A stretch of DNA of 18,812 nt, taken from assembly GCA_045595795.1 (NCBI GenBank), contig JAZOBC010000058.1:1-18812 (forward strand), written 5' to 3'. The notes beneath the pieces were generated by a model that was given only the letters and a program-made list of their open reading frames with translations, had not been told where the DNA came from and searched no databases. Shown here one piece after another: positions 9,378 to 16,658 of the stretch; position 1 is the stretch's first letter; every line of letters starts with the position of its first letter. The DNA is from UMGS755 sp045595795. GTDB taxonomy: Bacteria > Bacillota > Clostridia > UBA1381 > UBA9506. Made by a program: the position numbers and the translations under genes.

Positions 9378-9391
9378 AGTCCGCTCCTTTA

Positions 9392-9988
9392 TTAAATCTC
9401 ATTAAACGAGGTTAAAACCCCATATCCTGTTTCATCTATCTGCAAGCGGCAGACGGCACCGTTATGCACCTTAAACCGCCACGAGCCTTCAATGCCCATG
9501 CCCAAAAGATGCGCCAACATGCTTCGTATGCAGCCTAAGTGGGTCACCAAAAGCACTCTGCCCTCCGTGTGACGCCTTAAAAGCTCGTCAAGCAGCCGCA
9601 CATTTCGGTCATACACCTCTCTGGCGCTCTCGCCACAGGGAATGACATAATCAACTAAATCTGCCTGCCACGCTGCATATTCTGCCTCATGACGGCTTTG
9701 GATTTCATCCACCGAAAGACCTTCCCACAAACCAAAATTGCGCTCAGAAAGATCAAGCATGGTCTCCACCGTCATGTGGTGAGGCTCGGCAATGGCAATG
9801 GCCGTGTCTTGCGCCCGCTTTAGGGGACTTGCATAAATCGCCTCCGGCTTTTCCAAACGAAAAATTCGGCTCAGGGAATGAGCCTGGCGTTTGCCCCGCT
9901 CCGTCAAGGGTAAATCCGTTGTCCCCAGGGCCGTGGGGCGTATATTTCCGGCTGTTTCACCGTGTCTGATTAAAACCAGTTCCAACAT
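9392..9988 (-). CDS. Histidine phosphatase family protein (phosphoglycerate mutase-like)
   Basis: 198 residues from the ATG at 9988, chosen because AAGGAGG ends 7 bases upstream; the longer frame from 10060 would run through the promoter. It begins MLELVLIRHGETAGN, with the phospho-accepting His9 in the RHGE motif. Arg58 (SPLKRAQDT), Glu82 (DLSERNFGLWEG) and the second His150 (LLVTHLGCIRSM) complete the catalytic site. It belongs to the cytoplasmic branch 1 phosphatases. The FGLWEG block is shared with alpha-ribazole phosphatase (CobC) and other small phosphatases; no cobalamin genes are here, so the substrate is unknown. It is the first gene of the series ending in the rluA-family gene. Confidence 0.88.
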   Translation of the reverse strand: MLELVLIRHGETAGNIRPTALGTTDLPLTERGKRQAHSLSRIFRLEKPEAIYASPLKRAQDTAIAIAEPHHMTVETMLDLSERNFGLWEGLSVDEIQSRHEAEYAAWQADLVDYVIPCGESAREVYDRNVRLLDELLRRHTEGRVLLVTHLGCIRSMLAHLLGMGIEGSWRFKVHNGAVCRLQIDETGYGVLTSFNEI

Positions 9989-9995
9989 AAAACCG

Positions 9996-10002
9996 CCTCC
10001 TT
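9996..10002 (-). promoter_or_regulatory. Ribosome binding site that fixes the phosphatase start
   Basis: AAGGAGG on the minus strand, followed by CGGTTTT and the ATG at 9988. The match is perfect and well spaced, ruling against the longer start at 10060. Confidence 0.85.
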
Positions 10003-10017
10003 GCAGAGATATATTCC

Positions 10018-10046
10018 ATTTTATCATATTTTGTAAGATTCTGCAA
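10018..10046 (-). promoter_or_regulatory. Predicted sigma-A promoter for the phosphatase-purL-lepA-hemW-cls-rluA series
   Basis: Minus strand: -35 TTGCAG (10041-10046), 17-base spacer, -10 TAAAAT (10018-10023) preceded by TGA, which gives an extended -10. Transcription would start near 10011, leaving about a 23-base leader that contains the ribosome site. I see no purine riboswitch or clear PurR box in the leader. Confidence 0.6.
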
Positions 10047-10125
10047 GAGCAGGACTGCATTTTATTTATAAATAGAAAGATTCTTTTATATCCTCATAGA
10101 ACGCTTTTATTGTAAACTTTCACAT

Positions 10126-10156
10126 AGAAAAAGAGACGGCCCAAAGGCCGCCTCTT
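10126..10156 (-). terminator. Intrinsic terminator after the AGCS symporter gene
   Basis: On the minus strand AAGAGGCGGCC pairs with GGCCGTCTCTT across a 4-base loop (11 pairs, one wobble), followed by a short T run ending in C. It lies 18 bases after the symporter stop codon. The rest of the gap between 9988 and 10175 holds only the phosphatase promoter and AT-rich sequence. Confidence 0.9.
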
Positions 10157-10174
10157 ACAGGATTCAGCAAACGA

Positions 10175-11530
10175 TTATTGTTTTTTAAAATGCTCTTTTG
10201 TCAGCGCTTTCACAACACCGCTCAGGCCCACAACACCAATCAAATTGGGGATTGCCATGAGCCCGTTCATGGTTTCGGAGATGCTCCAGATTAAATCCAG
10301 ACTTCCCACCGTTCCAATAAAAACAAACGCCACATACACGCACCGATAAACTAAAACAGCGCGTTTGGATTTGCCTGATAAGTATTCTATGCTCACTTCA
10401 CCGTAATAGGCCCAGCCCAAAATGGTAGAAAGCGCAAAGAAAACCGTTGCCAGGGTAACGCCGATGCCACCAACGCCCGGAAGAACGGAGTCAAAAGAGG
10501 CAATGCTCAGCGCCGAGCCCTGAAACTCACCGGTATTCCAAAGGCCGGTTGTTAAAATGACAAGACCGGACAGGGTGCAAATGACGATGGTGGTGAAAAA
10601 TACTTCAAACATGCCCCAAAGACCTTGACGAACCGGGTCTTTAGCGCTGGATGCCGCATGGGCAATGGGCGCACTGCCAAGACCGGCCTCGTTAGAAAAA
10701 ACGCCCCGGGAAAAACCATAATGCATGGCAACCATGATGCCATACCCTGCACCACCGCCAAGTGCTGCTTTAAAATTAAATGCCTCTTTAAAAATCAAAG
10801 CAAATGCCGCGGGTATTTTTTCAGCATTAAAAATCAGCGCAATTACACAACAAGCAACATAGAAAACAGCCATAAAAGGAACCAGCTTTTCGTTAACGGA
10901 AGCAATGCGCCGCATGCCGCCTAAAATGACCGCTGCGGCAATCGTCGTTAAAACAACACCGGTAATCCATGGTGCTACGCCCAAGGTGCTCTTTAGCGCC
11001 ACAGCAATCGAATTTGACTGGGTTGCGTTACCCGTTCCCAGGCAGGCAACCATAGCAAAAATTGCAAACAGCGCCGCAAGCCACTTGATCCCTAAGCCAT
11101 TTCGGATGTAATACATGGGTCCGCCAACCCATTCTCCCTTTTCATTTTTTTCGCGAAACTTTAAAGATAGGAGAATTTCAGAATATTTCGTCACCATGCC
11201 AAGCAAGGCGCTGACCCACATCCAAAAAATCGCACCCGGTCCACCTGCGACAATGGCCGTTGCCAGTCCTGCGATGCTACCTGTACCAATGGTTCCTGCC
11301 ATAGCCGTTGCCACCGCCTGAAAAGGGCTGACACCGGACGCATCCTTTTCATGCTGATTTTTAGAAAACACACTTAAGATGGTGTTTTTTAACATGTAAA
11401 TGAATTTCCGAAACTGCAACAAGCCGGTTCTGCATGACAAAAACAGACCAATTCCAATTAAAAAGACAAGCATAACCGGTCCCCAAACAACACCATTGAT
11501 TGCTTCGTTAATTTTACTGATAAATTCCAT
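10175..11530 (-). CDS. AGCS-family sodium:alanine/glycine (amino acid) symporter
   Basis: 451 residues, an integral membrane carrier that takes up a small amino acid (alanine, glycine or glutamine in known members) with sodium. Hydrophobic segments run almost throughout, starting at about 16-32. Family signatures are present: GTIGTGSIAG at 79-88, GGPGAIFWMWVSALLGMVTK at 96-115, GGPMYYIRNGLG at 136-147, GTGNATQSNS at 165-174 and FSNEAGLGSAPIAHA further on. The length is normal. The ribosome site AGGAG is about 13 bases from the ATG, rather far. It follows the Lrp-type regulator by 54 bases with no promoter visible between, so the two are likely cotranscribed. The exact substrate cannot be told from sequence. 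Confidence 0.93.
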   Translation of the reverse strand: MEFISKINEAINGVVWGPVMLVFLIGIGLFLSCRTGLLQFRKFIYMLKNTILSVFSKNQHEKDASGVSPFQAVATAMAGTIGTGSIAGLATAIVAGGPGAIFWMWVSALLGMVTKYSEILLSLKFREKNEKGEWVGGPMYYIRNGLGIKWLAALFAIFAMVACLGTGNATQSNSIAVALKSTLGVAPWITGVVLTTIAAAVILGGMRRIASVNEKLVPFMAVFYVACCVIALIFNAEKIPAAFALIFKEAFNFKAALGGGAGYGIMVAMHYGFSRGVFSNEAGLGSAPIAHAASSAKDPVRQGLWGMFEVFFTTIVICTLSGLVILTTGLWNTGEFQGSALSIASFDSVLPGVGGIGVTLATVFFALSTILGWAYYGEVSIEYLSGKSKRAVLVYRCVYVAFVFIGTVGSLDLIWSISETMNGLMAIPNLIGVVGLSGVVKALTKEHFKKQ

Positions 11531-11584
11531 GATTGAACTGTCACTCCTATGATTTCTATGGTGTATTAAAAGGCAAACCGGCCT

Positions 11585-12052
11585 TTATAGGGTTTCACCG
11601 TTTTCCTCGTCCGGAAGTAAACAAACTTCACATTTGTTTGTTGAAAGCACCACCGAGGTTCGGGTTAGTGATACGCCGCCGATGGACTTAATATAATTCA
11701 AGATGCCCTCTAAGGTCTTGCCGGTTCTGGTCACAACCTTTAAAATAAAATCAAAATCCCCTGCAATGTAATAGCATTCCGCAATAGCAGGATTTACATT
11801 AATTTTTTTCACAAAACCCTCGTAGTGCTTCGGATGCTCCAAGCTCACATAGATAAACGCCATCAGCTCTCTACCCAAGGTGTTTTGATTAATAATCGTT
11901 GTATATTTTTCTATCAAGCCTGTGCTTTCAAGCTTCTTAATACGTTCAATGACAGCCGATGTAGATAGGTTAATTTTATTGCCAATATTGGTTGCATTTT
12001 CTCGAGAATTTTCCTTTAAGCAAGATAAAATCTGATAATCAATCGCATCCAT
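11585..12052 (-). CDS. Lrp/AsnC-family transcriptional regulator
   Basis: 155 residues, DNA-binding amino-acid-responsive regulator. An N-terminal helix-turn-helix (about 1-50: MDAIDYQILSCLKENSREN, then NLSTSAVIERIKKLESTGLI) is followed by a RAM ligand-binding, oligomerising domain (about 65-140) with the typical AGDFDFILKV turn at 97-106. Such proteins form dimers to octamers. The gene has its own near-consensus promoter and lies upstream of an AGCS symporter, so it probably controls that transporter and itself in response to the amino acid carried. The leader is short (about 18 bases) and the ribosome site GGGGTG is weak. The C-terminus (NKCEVCLLPDEENG) has two Cys residues spaced Cys-x-x-Cys; I attach no role to them. 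Confidence 0.93.
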   Translation of the reverse strand: MDAIDYQILSCLKENSRENATNIGNKINLSTSAVIERIKKLESTGLIEKYTTIINQNTLGRELMAFIYVSLEHPKHYEGFVKKINVNPAIAECYYIAGDFDFILKVVTRTGKTLEGILNYIKSIGGVSLTRTSVVLSTNKCEVCLLPDEENGETL

Positions 12053-12076
12053 TGTAACACCCCATTTTTATTTTTT

Positions 12077-12105
12077 ATTATACAAAAAACCCAAAAAATT
12101 GTAAA
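12077..12105 (-). promoter_or_regulatory. Predicted sigma-A promoter for the lrp-AGCS unit
   Basis: Minus strand: -35 TTTACA (12100-12105), exactly 17 bases, -10 TATAAT (12077-12082), perfect at -10 and one mismatch at -35. The start codon of the regulator is at 12052, so transcription would start about 18 bases upstream of it. Confidence 0.8.
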
Positions 12106-12151
12106 TAAGTCTACTAAAGATACCCAAATTTTTCCGTAATTCTTTTTTCGA

Positions 12152-12208
12152 GCAAAAATTTTGCGCCACCTTCCTTTTATAAATTTTTTGAACCAAAATT
12201 TTTATGGT
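12152..12208 (-). promoter_or_regulatory. Candidate Lrp operator region: two AT-centred palindromes
   Basis: GCAAAAATTTTGC at 12152-12164 is a perfect inverted repeat around one base. ACCA and TGGT at 12192-12195 and 12205-12208 flank a second AT core. Their centres are about 42 bases apart, close to four helical turns, and both lie upstream of the lrp -35 box. AT-rich palindromes with an AAATTT core are typical of Lrp/AsnC sites. The sites are in very AT-rich DNA, so chance palindromes are possible. Confidence 0.35.
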
Positions 12209-12242
12209 AAAAAATAAAGAGCTACGACTGATGTCACAGCTC
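12207..12242 (-). terminator. Intrinsic terminator after the VTT-domain gene
   Basis: Minus strand: GAGCTGTGAC pairs with GTCGTAGCTC across the loop ATCA (10 pairs, two G-T wobbles), followed by TTTATTTTTT. It lies about 28 bases after the stop codon at 12270. The remaining part of the 12053-12269 gap holds the lrp promoter and the palindromes described separately; a 64-codon frame across it is not convincing. Confidence 0.8.
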
Positions 12243-12269
12243 CTTGCAAATTGAATCAACATTATTTAC

Positions 12270-12971
12270 TTATTCTCTTCTTGTTCCCTCTTTTTCTGAA
12301 GCCGTGGCTACTTCTTTTTTTGCAATCCATCCACGATAAAAGAGCACGCCCAATAATGTTCCAAACAAAATCAACCCATAAACAAGAATCACCAAAAGGA
12401 AGTTTTGCTCCACAAAGGCATCTCCTGCAAAGGTGGATGAAATAATAGAGGGAATGCGCGCCACAAGCGAAATTGCTAAAAAGTCCTGTAGCCGGATTTT
12501 CGTTAGGGGTACCACGTAGGTAATCAAATCCTTTGGTGTTCCTGGGATGAAAAACAAAATAAAAATCACAGTTTTAAGCTTTTTTTCATTATTTAAAAAT
12601 TTAAACCGTGAAAGAGAGGCTTTTCCCGCAATTTTTTCTGCTAAATTTTTTCCGAACCGGCGCACCAACTTGAAAATGATGATTTGACCAATAACAATAC
12701 CAACACAACAGAAAACAAGGCCCCACAGCCAGCCATAGAGTGAGCCTGCCACAAATTCCACCAATTCTCCGGGAATAATGGCCACAATAATCTGGGCAAT
12801 TTGAATCAGCATCATAACAAAGATGCCCGCCGTACCATAGCTCTGGATGAATGCCTCAAACGCCTCCGGATTATTATAGGACTGAATCAGAGGAATTGCA
12901 AGCACCGTAAGCCCTGCCATTGCCAATATAAAAATGATAAGCGAAAAAATTTTGAATCCTTTTCTTGTCAT
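12270..12971 (-). CDS. TVP38/TMEM64 (VTT-domain, DedA-like) membrane protein
   Basis: 233 residues, integral membrane protein of the SNARE-associated/VTT superfamily, members of which are thought to move or scramble lipids or carrier lipids. Hydrophobic segments lie near 8-28, 48-66, 80-100, 134-143, 163-179 and 190-211. Family marks are IIPGELVEFVAGSLYG at 65-80, with the Gly-rich turn before a helix, and FIPGTPKDLITYV at 141-153, the re-entrant PG-P motif typical of Firmicutes TVP38 proteins. The tail is charged (KKEVATASEKEGTRRE) and probably cytoplasmic. It has its own promoter and terminator, so it is likely monocistronic. The substrate is unknown. Confidence 0.88.
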   Translation of the reverse strand: MTRKGFKIFSLIIFILAMAGLTVLAIPLIQSYNNPEAFEAFIQSYGTAGIFVMMLIQIAQIIVAIIPGELVEFVAGSLYGWLWGLVFCCVGIVIGQIIIFKLVRRFGKNLAEKIAGKASLSRFKFLNNEKKLKTVIFILFFIPGTPKDLITYVVPLTKIRLQDFLAISLVARIPSIISSTFAGDAFVEQNFLLVILVYGLILFGTLLGVLFYRGWIAKKEVATASEKEGTRRE

Positions 12972-13017
12972 GCTTTTTTGCCCTCTTAGGTGTTTTTCTT
13001 ATCGTTATGCTATGTAC

Positions 13018-13046
13018 AGTATACACGAGAACAACAAAAAATGCAA
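13018..13046 (-). promoter_or_regulatory. Predicted sigma-A promoter for the VTT-domain gene
   Basis: Minus strand: -35 TTGCAT (13041-13046), 17-base spacer, -10 TATACT (13018-13023). Transcription would start about 40 bases before the ATG at 12971, whose ribosome site is AGAGGG. The motif TACAGTAT (plus strand) overlaps this -10 at 13015-13022 and recurs at 13075-13082. No intrinsic terminator is seen between this promoter and the peptidase gene upstream, so read-through is possible. Confidence 0.6.
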
Positions 13047-13105
13047 GGGTCGATTCGCTTTCTTTTGCCTGTTATACAGTATGTCCAGATTCTATAACAT
13101 CATGC

Positions 13106-14515
13106 TTATTTTGCGCGCTCTACACGCCGGTCTACCGCCAAAATCATTTCTGTTACAATCTCCATCGCCTCTAAAAGGCCCTCAATGCTGATGCACTCAT
13201 CTGCCTGATGAGGTCCCCCGTGCCCCGCAGGAAAAGCAAAGGGGCGCTCCCGAAAGTTCTCCATGCCAACACTGACAGAGTTTTTCAGGTGTCGGGAATA
13301 GGTGCCTCCGCGGGTAACAGAAACGCTCGTTCCCGTTATGCCGGTAACCCGCTCATAGACCTCACAGATTGTCGCAATGAGCGGCGAGTCTTTCTCGTGA
13401 ATATATCCACTGTCATGCATATCAAGGCGCATGACGATGCCCTGACTTTCCAGACAATTGATAACATCTGCCTCTAACTTTTCTGCATTCAATCTGGGAC
13501 TGTATCTTGTATCAAAACTAAAGGAAAGCACGTTGTCCTGATAGCTTACCATGCCGTTTGCACACACAAGCTTTGAAAAATCCGGGTCCTCCGAAGCAAT
13601 GCCAAAACCCTCTCCGTAGGGGCTTTGAATCAGCTTTTGGGCTTTCTGCAAAGCCTCTTTTTGGGCATTACAAATATAAGGACAGGTCAGCAAGGCCTCC
13701 ACGATCAAGCTCGCTGCATTGACAGAATCCTCCGGGTCAAGGACATGCTTAGGAGCGCCCTTGGCAATTAGTTCAATGGCATCACCGCTAACGCCAACTG
13801 AAAGCGCATCTGTCTTTAAAGAAAGCAGACTTTCATAAAGCTCTTTTGAATAGATAAGCGTTGCTTTTGCTTCACCCATGACAATGTTAAAGGCATTTCC
13901 GCCAACAAAGCTGATGATCTCACCGTCAGGCATTGGAACATCAGCCCAAAAGCGAAGCATGTTCGGCTCGCCGCCGATGCCCGGAAAAGAGACGTCGGGA
14001 ACCAGGCAAACCGCCGGCATGGGTTGTTCCTTTGCAAATGCCATCACGTCTTCCATGCCCGATTCTTCGTTGGAACCGGTAAACAGCAAAAGACCGCGCT
14101 TTAAGGGCAGTTTTAAATCGCGAATGGCACGTGCAGCAAACAAGCTGACCAAAATGCCTGCTTTGTTATCGCTAACGCCTCTGCCAAATAAAAATCCGTC
14201 TTTTTCGATCATGGTAAAAGGCTCTGTATAAGTCCAGTCATTTCCCACGGGCACCACATCAGAGTGAGCAAACAACCCAATGGTTTCTGACTTTTCTCCG
14301 GGAAGAAAGGACAGTAAATATCCCTTATCCTTATGCAATTCTGTGGAAAAGCCATTCTCTTTGTATAGCTCTTCCGTTTTCTCCAGCATTTTGGCACACT
14401 CTTTCCCAAAGGGTGCGCCCTCTTCCCTCTCTCCACGTATGGAGGGGATGGCAACCAGCTCCCTCATGATGGAAACAATTTCATCTCGATGTTCTTTAAA
14501 ATATGTTTTAATCAT
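13106..14515 (-). CDS. M20-family dipeptidase, PepV/Sapep-like
   Basis: 469 residues, a zinc peptidase that cleaves short peptides or dipeptides in the cytoplasm. All predicted metal and catalytic residues are present: His84 (AHSDVVPVG), Asp116 (GRGVSDNKAG, bridging), Glu150/Glu151 (TGSNEESGM, general base and ligand), Asp174 (VPDVSFPG) and His436 (GHGGPHQADE). The spacing and total length follow PepV of lactobacilli, with a lid/dimer-like insertion at about 190-320. No signal peptide. It starts 19 bases after the stop of the GH20-like gene, with an AGGGGAG ribosome site in the gap, so it belongs to the same message. This suggests that peptides arise from the same substrate as the sugars, for instance a glycopeptide. 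Similar enzymes have varied specificity and the true substrate is unknown. Confidence 0.9.
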   Translation of the reverse strand: MIKTYFKEHRDEIVSIMRELVAIPSIRGEREEGAPFGKECAKMLEKTEELYKENGFSTELHKDKGYLLSFLPGEKSETIGLFAHSDVVPVGNDWTYTEPFTMIEKDGFLFGRGVSDNKAGILVSLFAARAIRDLKLPLKRGLLLFTGSNEESGMEDVMAFAKEQPMPAVCLVPDVSFPGIGGEPNMLRFWADVPMPDGEIISFVGGNAFNIVMGEAKATLIYSKELYESLLSLKTDALSVGVSGDAIELIAKGAPKHVLDPEDSVNAASLIVEALLTCPYICNAQKEALQKAQKLIQSPYGEGFGIASEDPDFSKLVCANGMVSYQDNVLSFSFDTRYSPRLNAEKLEADVINCLESQGIVMRLDMHDSGYIHEKDSPLIATICEVYERVTGITGTSVSVTRGGTYSRHLKNSVSVGMENFRERPFAFPAGHGGPHQADECISIEGLLEAMEIVTEMILAVDRRVERAK

Positions 14516-14534
14516 GCTTCTCTCCCCTTCACAC

Positions 14535-16622
14535 TTACAATTCTAATCCTTTACGAAGATTTGCAAGCTCACAGGTCAGAATATATTCCACCTGATGAAT
14601 CTTCCACTCCAGGCGTGCCCGGTCGGTCATATAAAGCATGGTCGGCTCCCAACCGAGACGGGAATCCTGCTCAACCAAGGGGATGGTATCTTTTGCATTT
14701 TCAATTTCTGCTTTTAAAAGTGCTTCCATTTCATCATAAACCGCACTCAAGCCTTCTTTGGTGGTTTCAACATATTGGCGGCTTTTCAGCACGTGCCACT
14801 CTTTTGCGCGAATACCGGTTTTCACACAATTTGCAATAAAATGTCCCAAGCCGGTCAGCTTATCTAATTTTTCATTCCTCTCCTTTGCGGCATACAGCGA
14901 CGCCACGCCACGCTCCATGAGAAACAGCATGGTCTTTAAGGACTTGATTTCTTCCACAATACGAACACCAAGGGGCGTAATTTGCGGATCTGCCTCGTCA
15001 ATATATACCGGCGAGCAATAGCGCGAACCAAACACAGAATCGGGAGAATTGGGCATGAAAGGCTCAGCACCCAAAAACGGCCGGATTAACCAGAAGGGAC
15101 AGGACGGACCGATACGGAACGCGCCATACTGGTCGCCATTGCTTGCGGTGTAATGCCGGATAGCTTCGCTAAAGTCATGCATAGCGCTATCCACTAACTC
15201 ATAATTTGCTTCGCCAAACTCAGCCACCAGAATCTTTTTTAGAATATTCTCCATCGGCTCTCTCGGTTCAAAGAAGCAATGCTTGGAAAGCTTGCTGATG
15301 AAGGAAGGATAAAATCCATAGTGATGGCATTCCATCAAACCACAAAGACCCCATGCATCGTGAGCCTTCTGCATGCCTTCATAGCGACGCATCCACTGAT
15401 AGGGCATGGGCTGATAGGGGATGACGCCGATATCCCAGGTCAGACCGCCGGTGTTGGTCATGGAGTAAAGGCGAATGCCGCGTTTTTTCGCTGCCTTTGC
15501 CTCGCTGACAAAATAAGCGCCCGGTCCCTCAAAGGACAAGGTATAGTCAGCGCACTTGGTTGTGGCGCTGCCTATGTGTTGGGCCTCAAACATTTCGTAT
15601 GTAACCAGGAGGCTAACATCTGTGGGCAGGGATTCAATCAGCTTTACGCGTAGTTCCTCCGGCTGAAAGCCCCAGTTATAAGTCCAGAAAACTATATCAG
15701 CATCCGCATTATATTTTCTGATGACGCGCTTGACTAAATTCAGCCACTGGGGGTAATCTTCGCAGGGATACCAACCGGGATGAGTGCGGCGGGAGGGAAT
15801 ACCCTCAATTGATTCCCTGCTCCAAGAAACATTGGGGTCATGACTGGGGAAGCCAACAGATTCGCCCACCAGCGTCACACCCTTTAAGCCGGGGCACTCA
15901 CGAAACAAGCGACCATAGCTATTTTCATAATATTCTTCTGCACCGGGGTCATCGGGGTGCATTTCACTCTTATAATAGCTGTATGCATACACATCCAGAC
16001 CGTACTTTGCCGCTCTGCGGATTAAATCGTTGAAATCTAAATAGCCGGCAGGCACGCAGTTCACGTCCTTGGTAAATACCAAAATGGCATCTCTGCCCTC
16101 ATGGGCCACACGGGCTAAATATGCATCGGGAAATTCGTCCATGCCGTAGGAGGAGTGAATCATTTGAGGCGAATACATGGGTTTTTTTGAAATTTCACCA
16201 TAGGCAAGCAGGGGCGCTTTGGCAAAATACATCAGGTCTTCTATGTAATAAAGCGCTTGTGCCGCACCGCGCTCATCATGAGCATAAATGCGAATGCCCT
16301 TTGCATCAGTTTCAATTTTAAAGCCCTTGTAGGAAGCCACCTCGCCCAAATCCACGCCGGCATCCTTTGCCAGAGCAATTTGAATGGTTGTCTCTGCCTG
16401 TGTTACAACAGAAGCCTCAAGCTCCATAGAAACCTTTAAATAGTCAACAAAGTCCTGCGCTGCCGTTTTGATGACCTCGCCGGCATTGTTAGAAATACCG
16501 ATGGTTGCCCCGCTACATACCATAAATTCATTATCAGCAGGCTTGCGGGTTTTGTCTTTCAGGCCAAACTCATGAACAGTCAAAAGCTTATTTTTAAACT
16601 CGTTGGATTTTTCAATTTTCAT
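14535..16622 (-). CDS. Putative glycoside hydrolase with GH20/GH67-like architecture
   Basis: 695 residues, no signal peptide. Residues about 35-140 look like the zincin-like GH20b/alpha-glucuronidase N-terminal fold: YKGFKIETDAKGIRIYAHDE, then RGAAQALYYIEDLM (114-130) is the hallmark 'grows into the helix' segment. From about 145 a TIM-barrel-like region follows, with strands such as RDAILVFTKDVN, LDVYAYSYY, LKGVTLVGESVGF, ADIVFWTYNWGF and VSLLVTYEMFE. Candidate catalytic acids are Glu254 (GES), Asp396 (WDIG) and Glu431 (MECHHYG); the canonical GH20 Asp-Glu pair (GGDE) is absent. The C-terminal 150 residues are helical. The gene lies 36 bases after the DUF4091 gene and 19 before the M20 peptidase. 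The ribosome site (AAAGGG, about 13 bases off) is weak. The substrate is unknown; the family is inferred from fold hints only. Confidence 0.6.
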   Translation of the reverse strand: MKIEKSNEFKNKLLTVHEFGLKDKTRKPADNEFMVCSGATIGISNNAGEVIKTAAQDFVDYLKVSMELEASVVTQAETTIQIALAKDAGVDLGEVASYKGFKIETDAKGIRIYAHDERGAAQALYYIEDLMYFAKAPLLAYGEISKKPMYSPQMIHSSYGMDEFPDAYLARVAHEGRDAILVFTKDVNCVPAGYLDFNDLIRRAAKYGLDVYAYSYYKSEMHPDDPGAEEYYENSYGRLFRECPGLKGVTLVGESVGFPSHDPNVSWSRESIEGIPSRRTHPGWYPCEDYPQWLNLVKRVIRKYNADADIVFWTYNWGFQPEELRVKLIESLPTDVSLLVTYEMFEAQHIGSATTKCADYTLSFEGPGAYFVSEAKAAKKRGIRLYSMTNTGGLTWDIGVIPYQPMPYQWMRRYEGMQKAHDAWGLCGLMECHHYGFYPSFISKLSKHCFFEPREPMENILKKILVAEFGEANYELVDSAMHDFSEAIRHYTASNGDQYGAFRIGPSCPFWLIRPFLGAEPFMPNSPDSVFGSRYCSPVYIDEADPQITPLGVRIVEEIKSLKTMLFLMERGVASLYAAKERNEKLDKLTGLGHFIANCVKTGIRAKEWHVLKSRQYVETTKEGLSAVYDEMEALLKAEIENAKDTIPLVEQDSRLGWEPTMLYMTDRARLEWKIHQVEYILTCELANLRKGLEL

Positions 16623-16658
16623 AATACAATGAACGCCCTTTCTGCCTGTGGTTACGCA

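Noticed and set aside
9989..10060. Longer phosphatase start at 10060
   Set aside because: It would place the promoter -10 and -35 boxes and the ribosome site inside the coding sequence; the RHGE motif is normally within the first dozen residues.
12068..12262. A 64-codon minus-strand frame between the VTT gene and lrp
   Set aside because: It runs through the VTT terminator and the lrp promoter, is biased by AT-rich sequence (Lys, Asn, Phe, Ile) and has no ribosome site.
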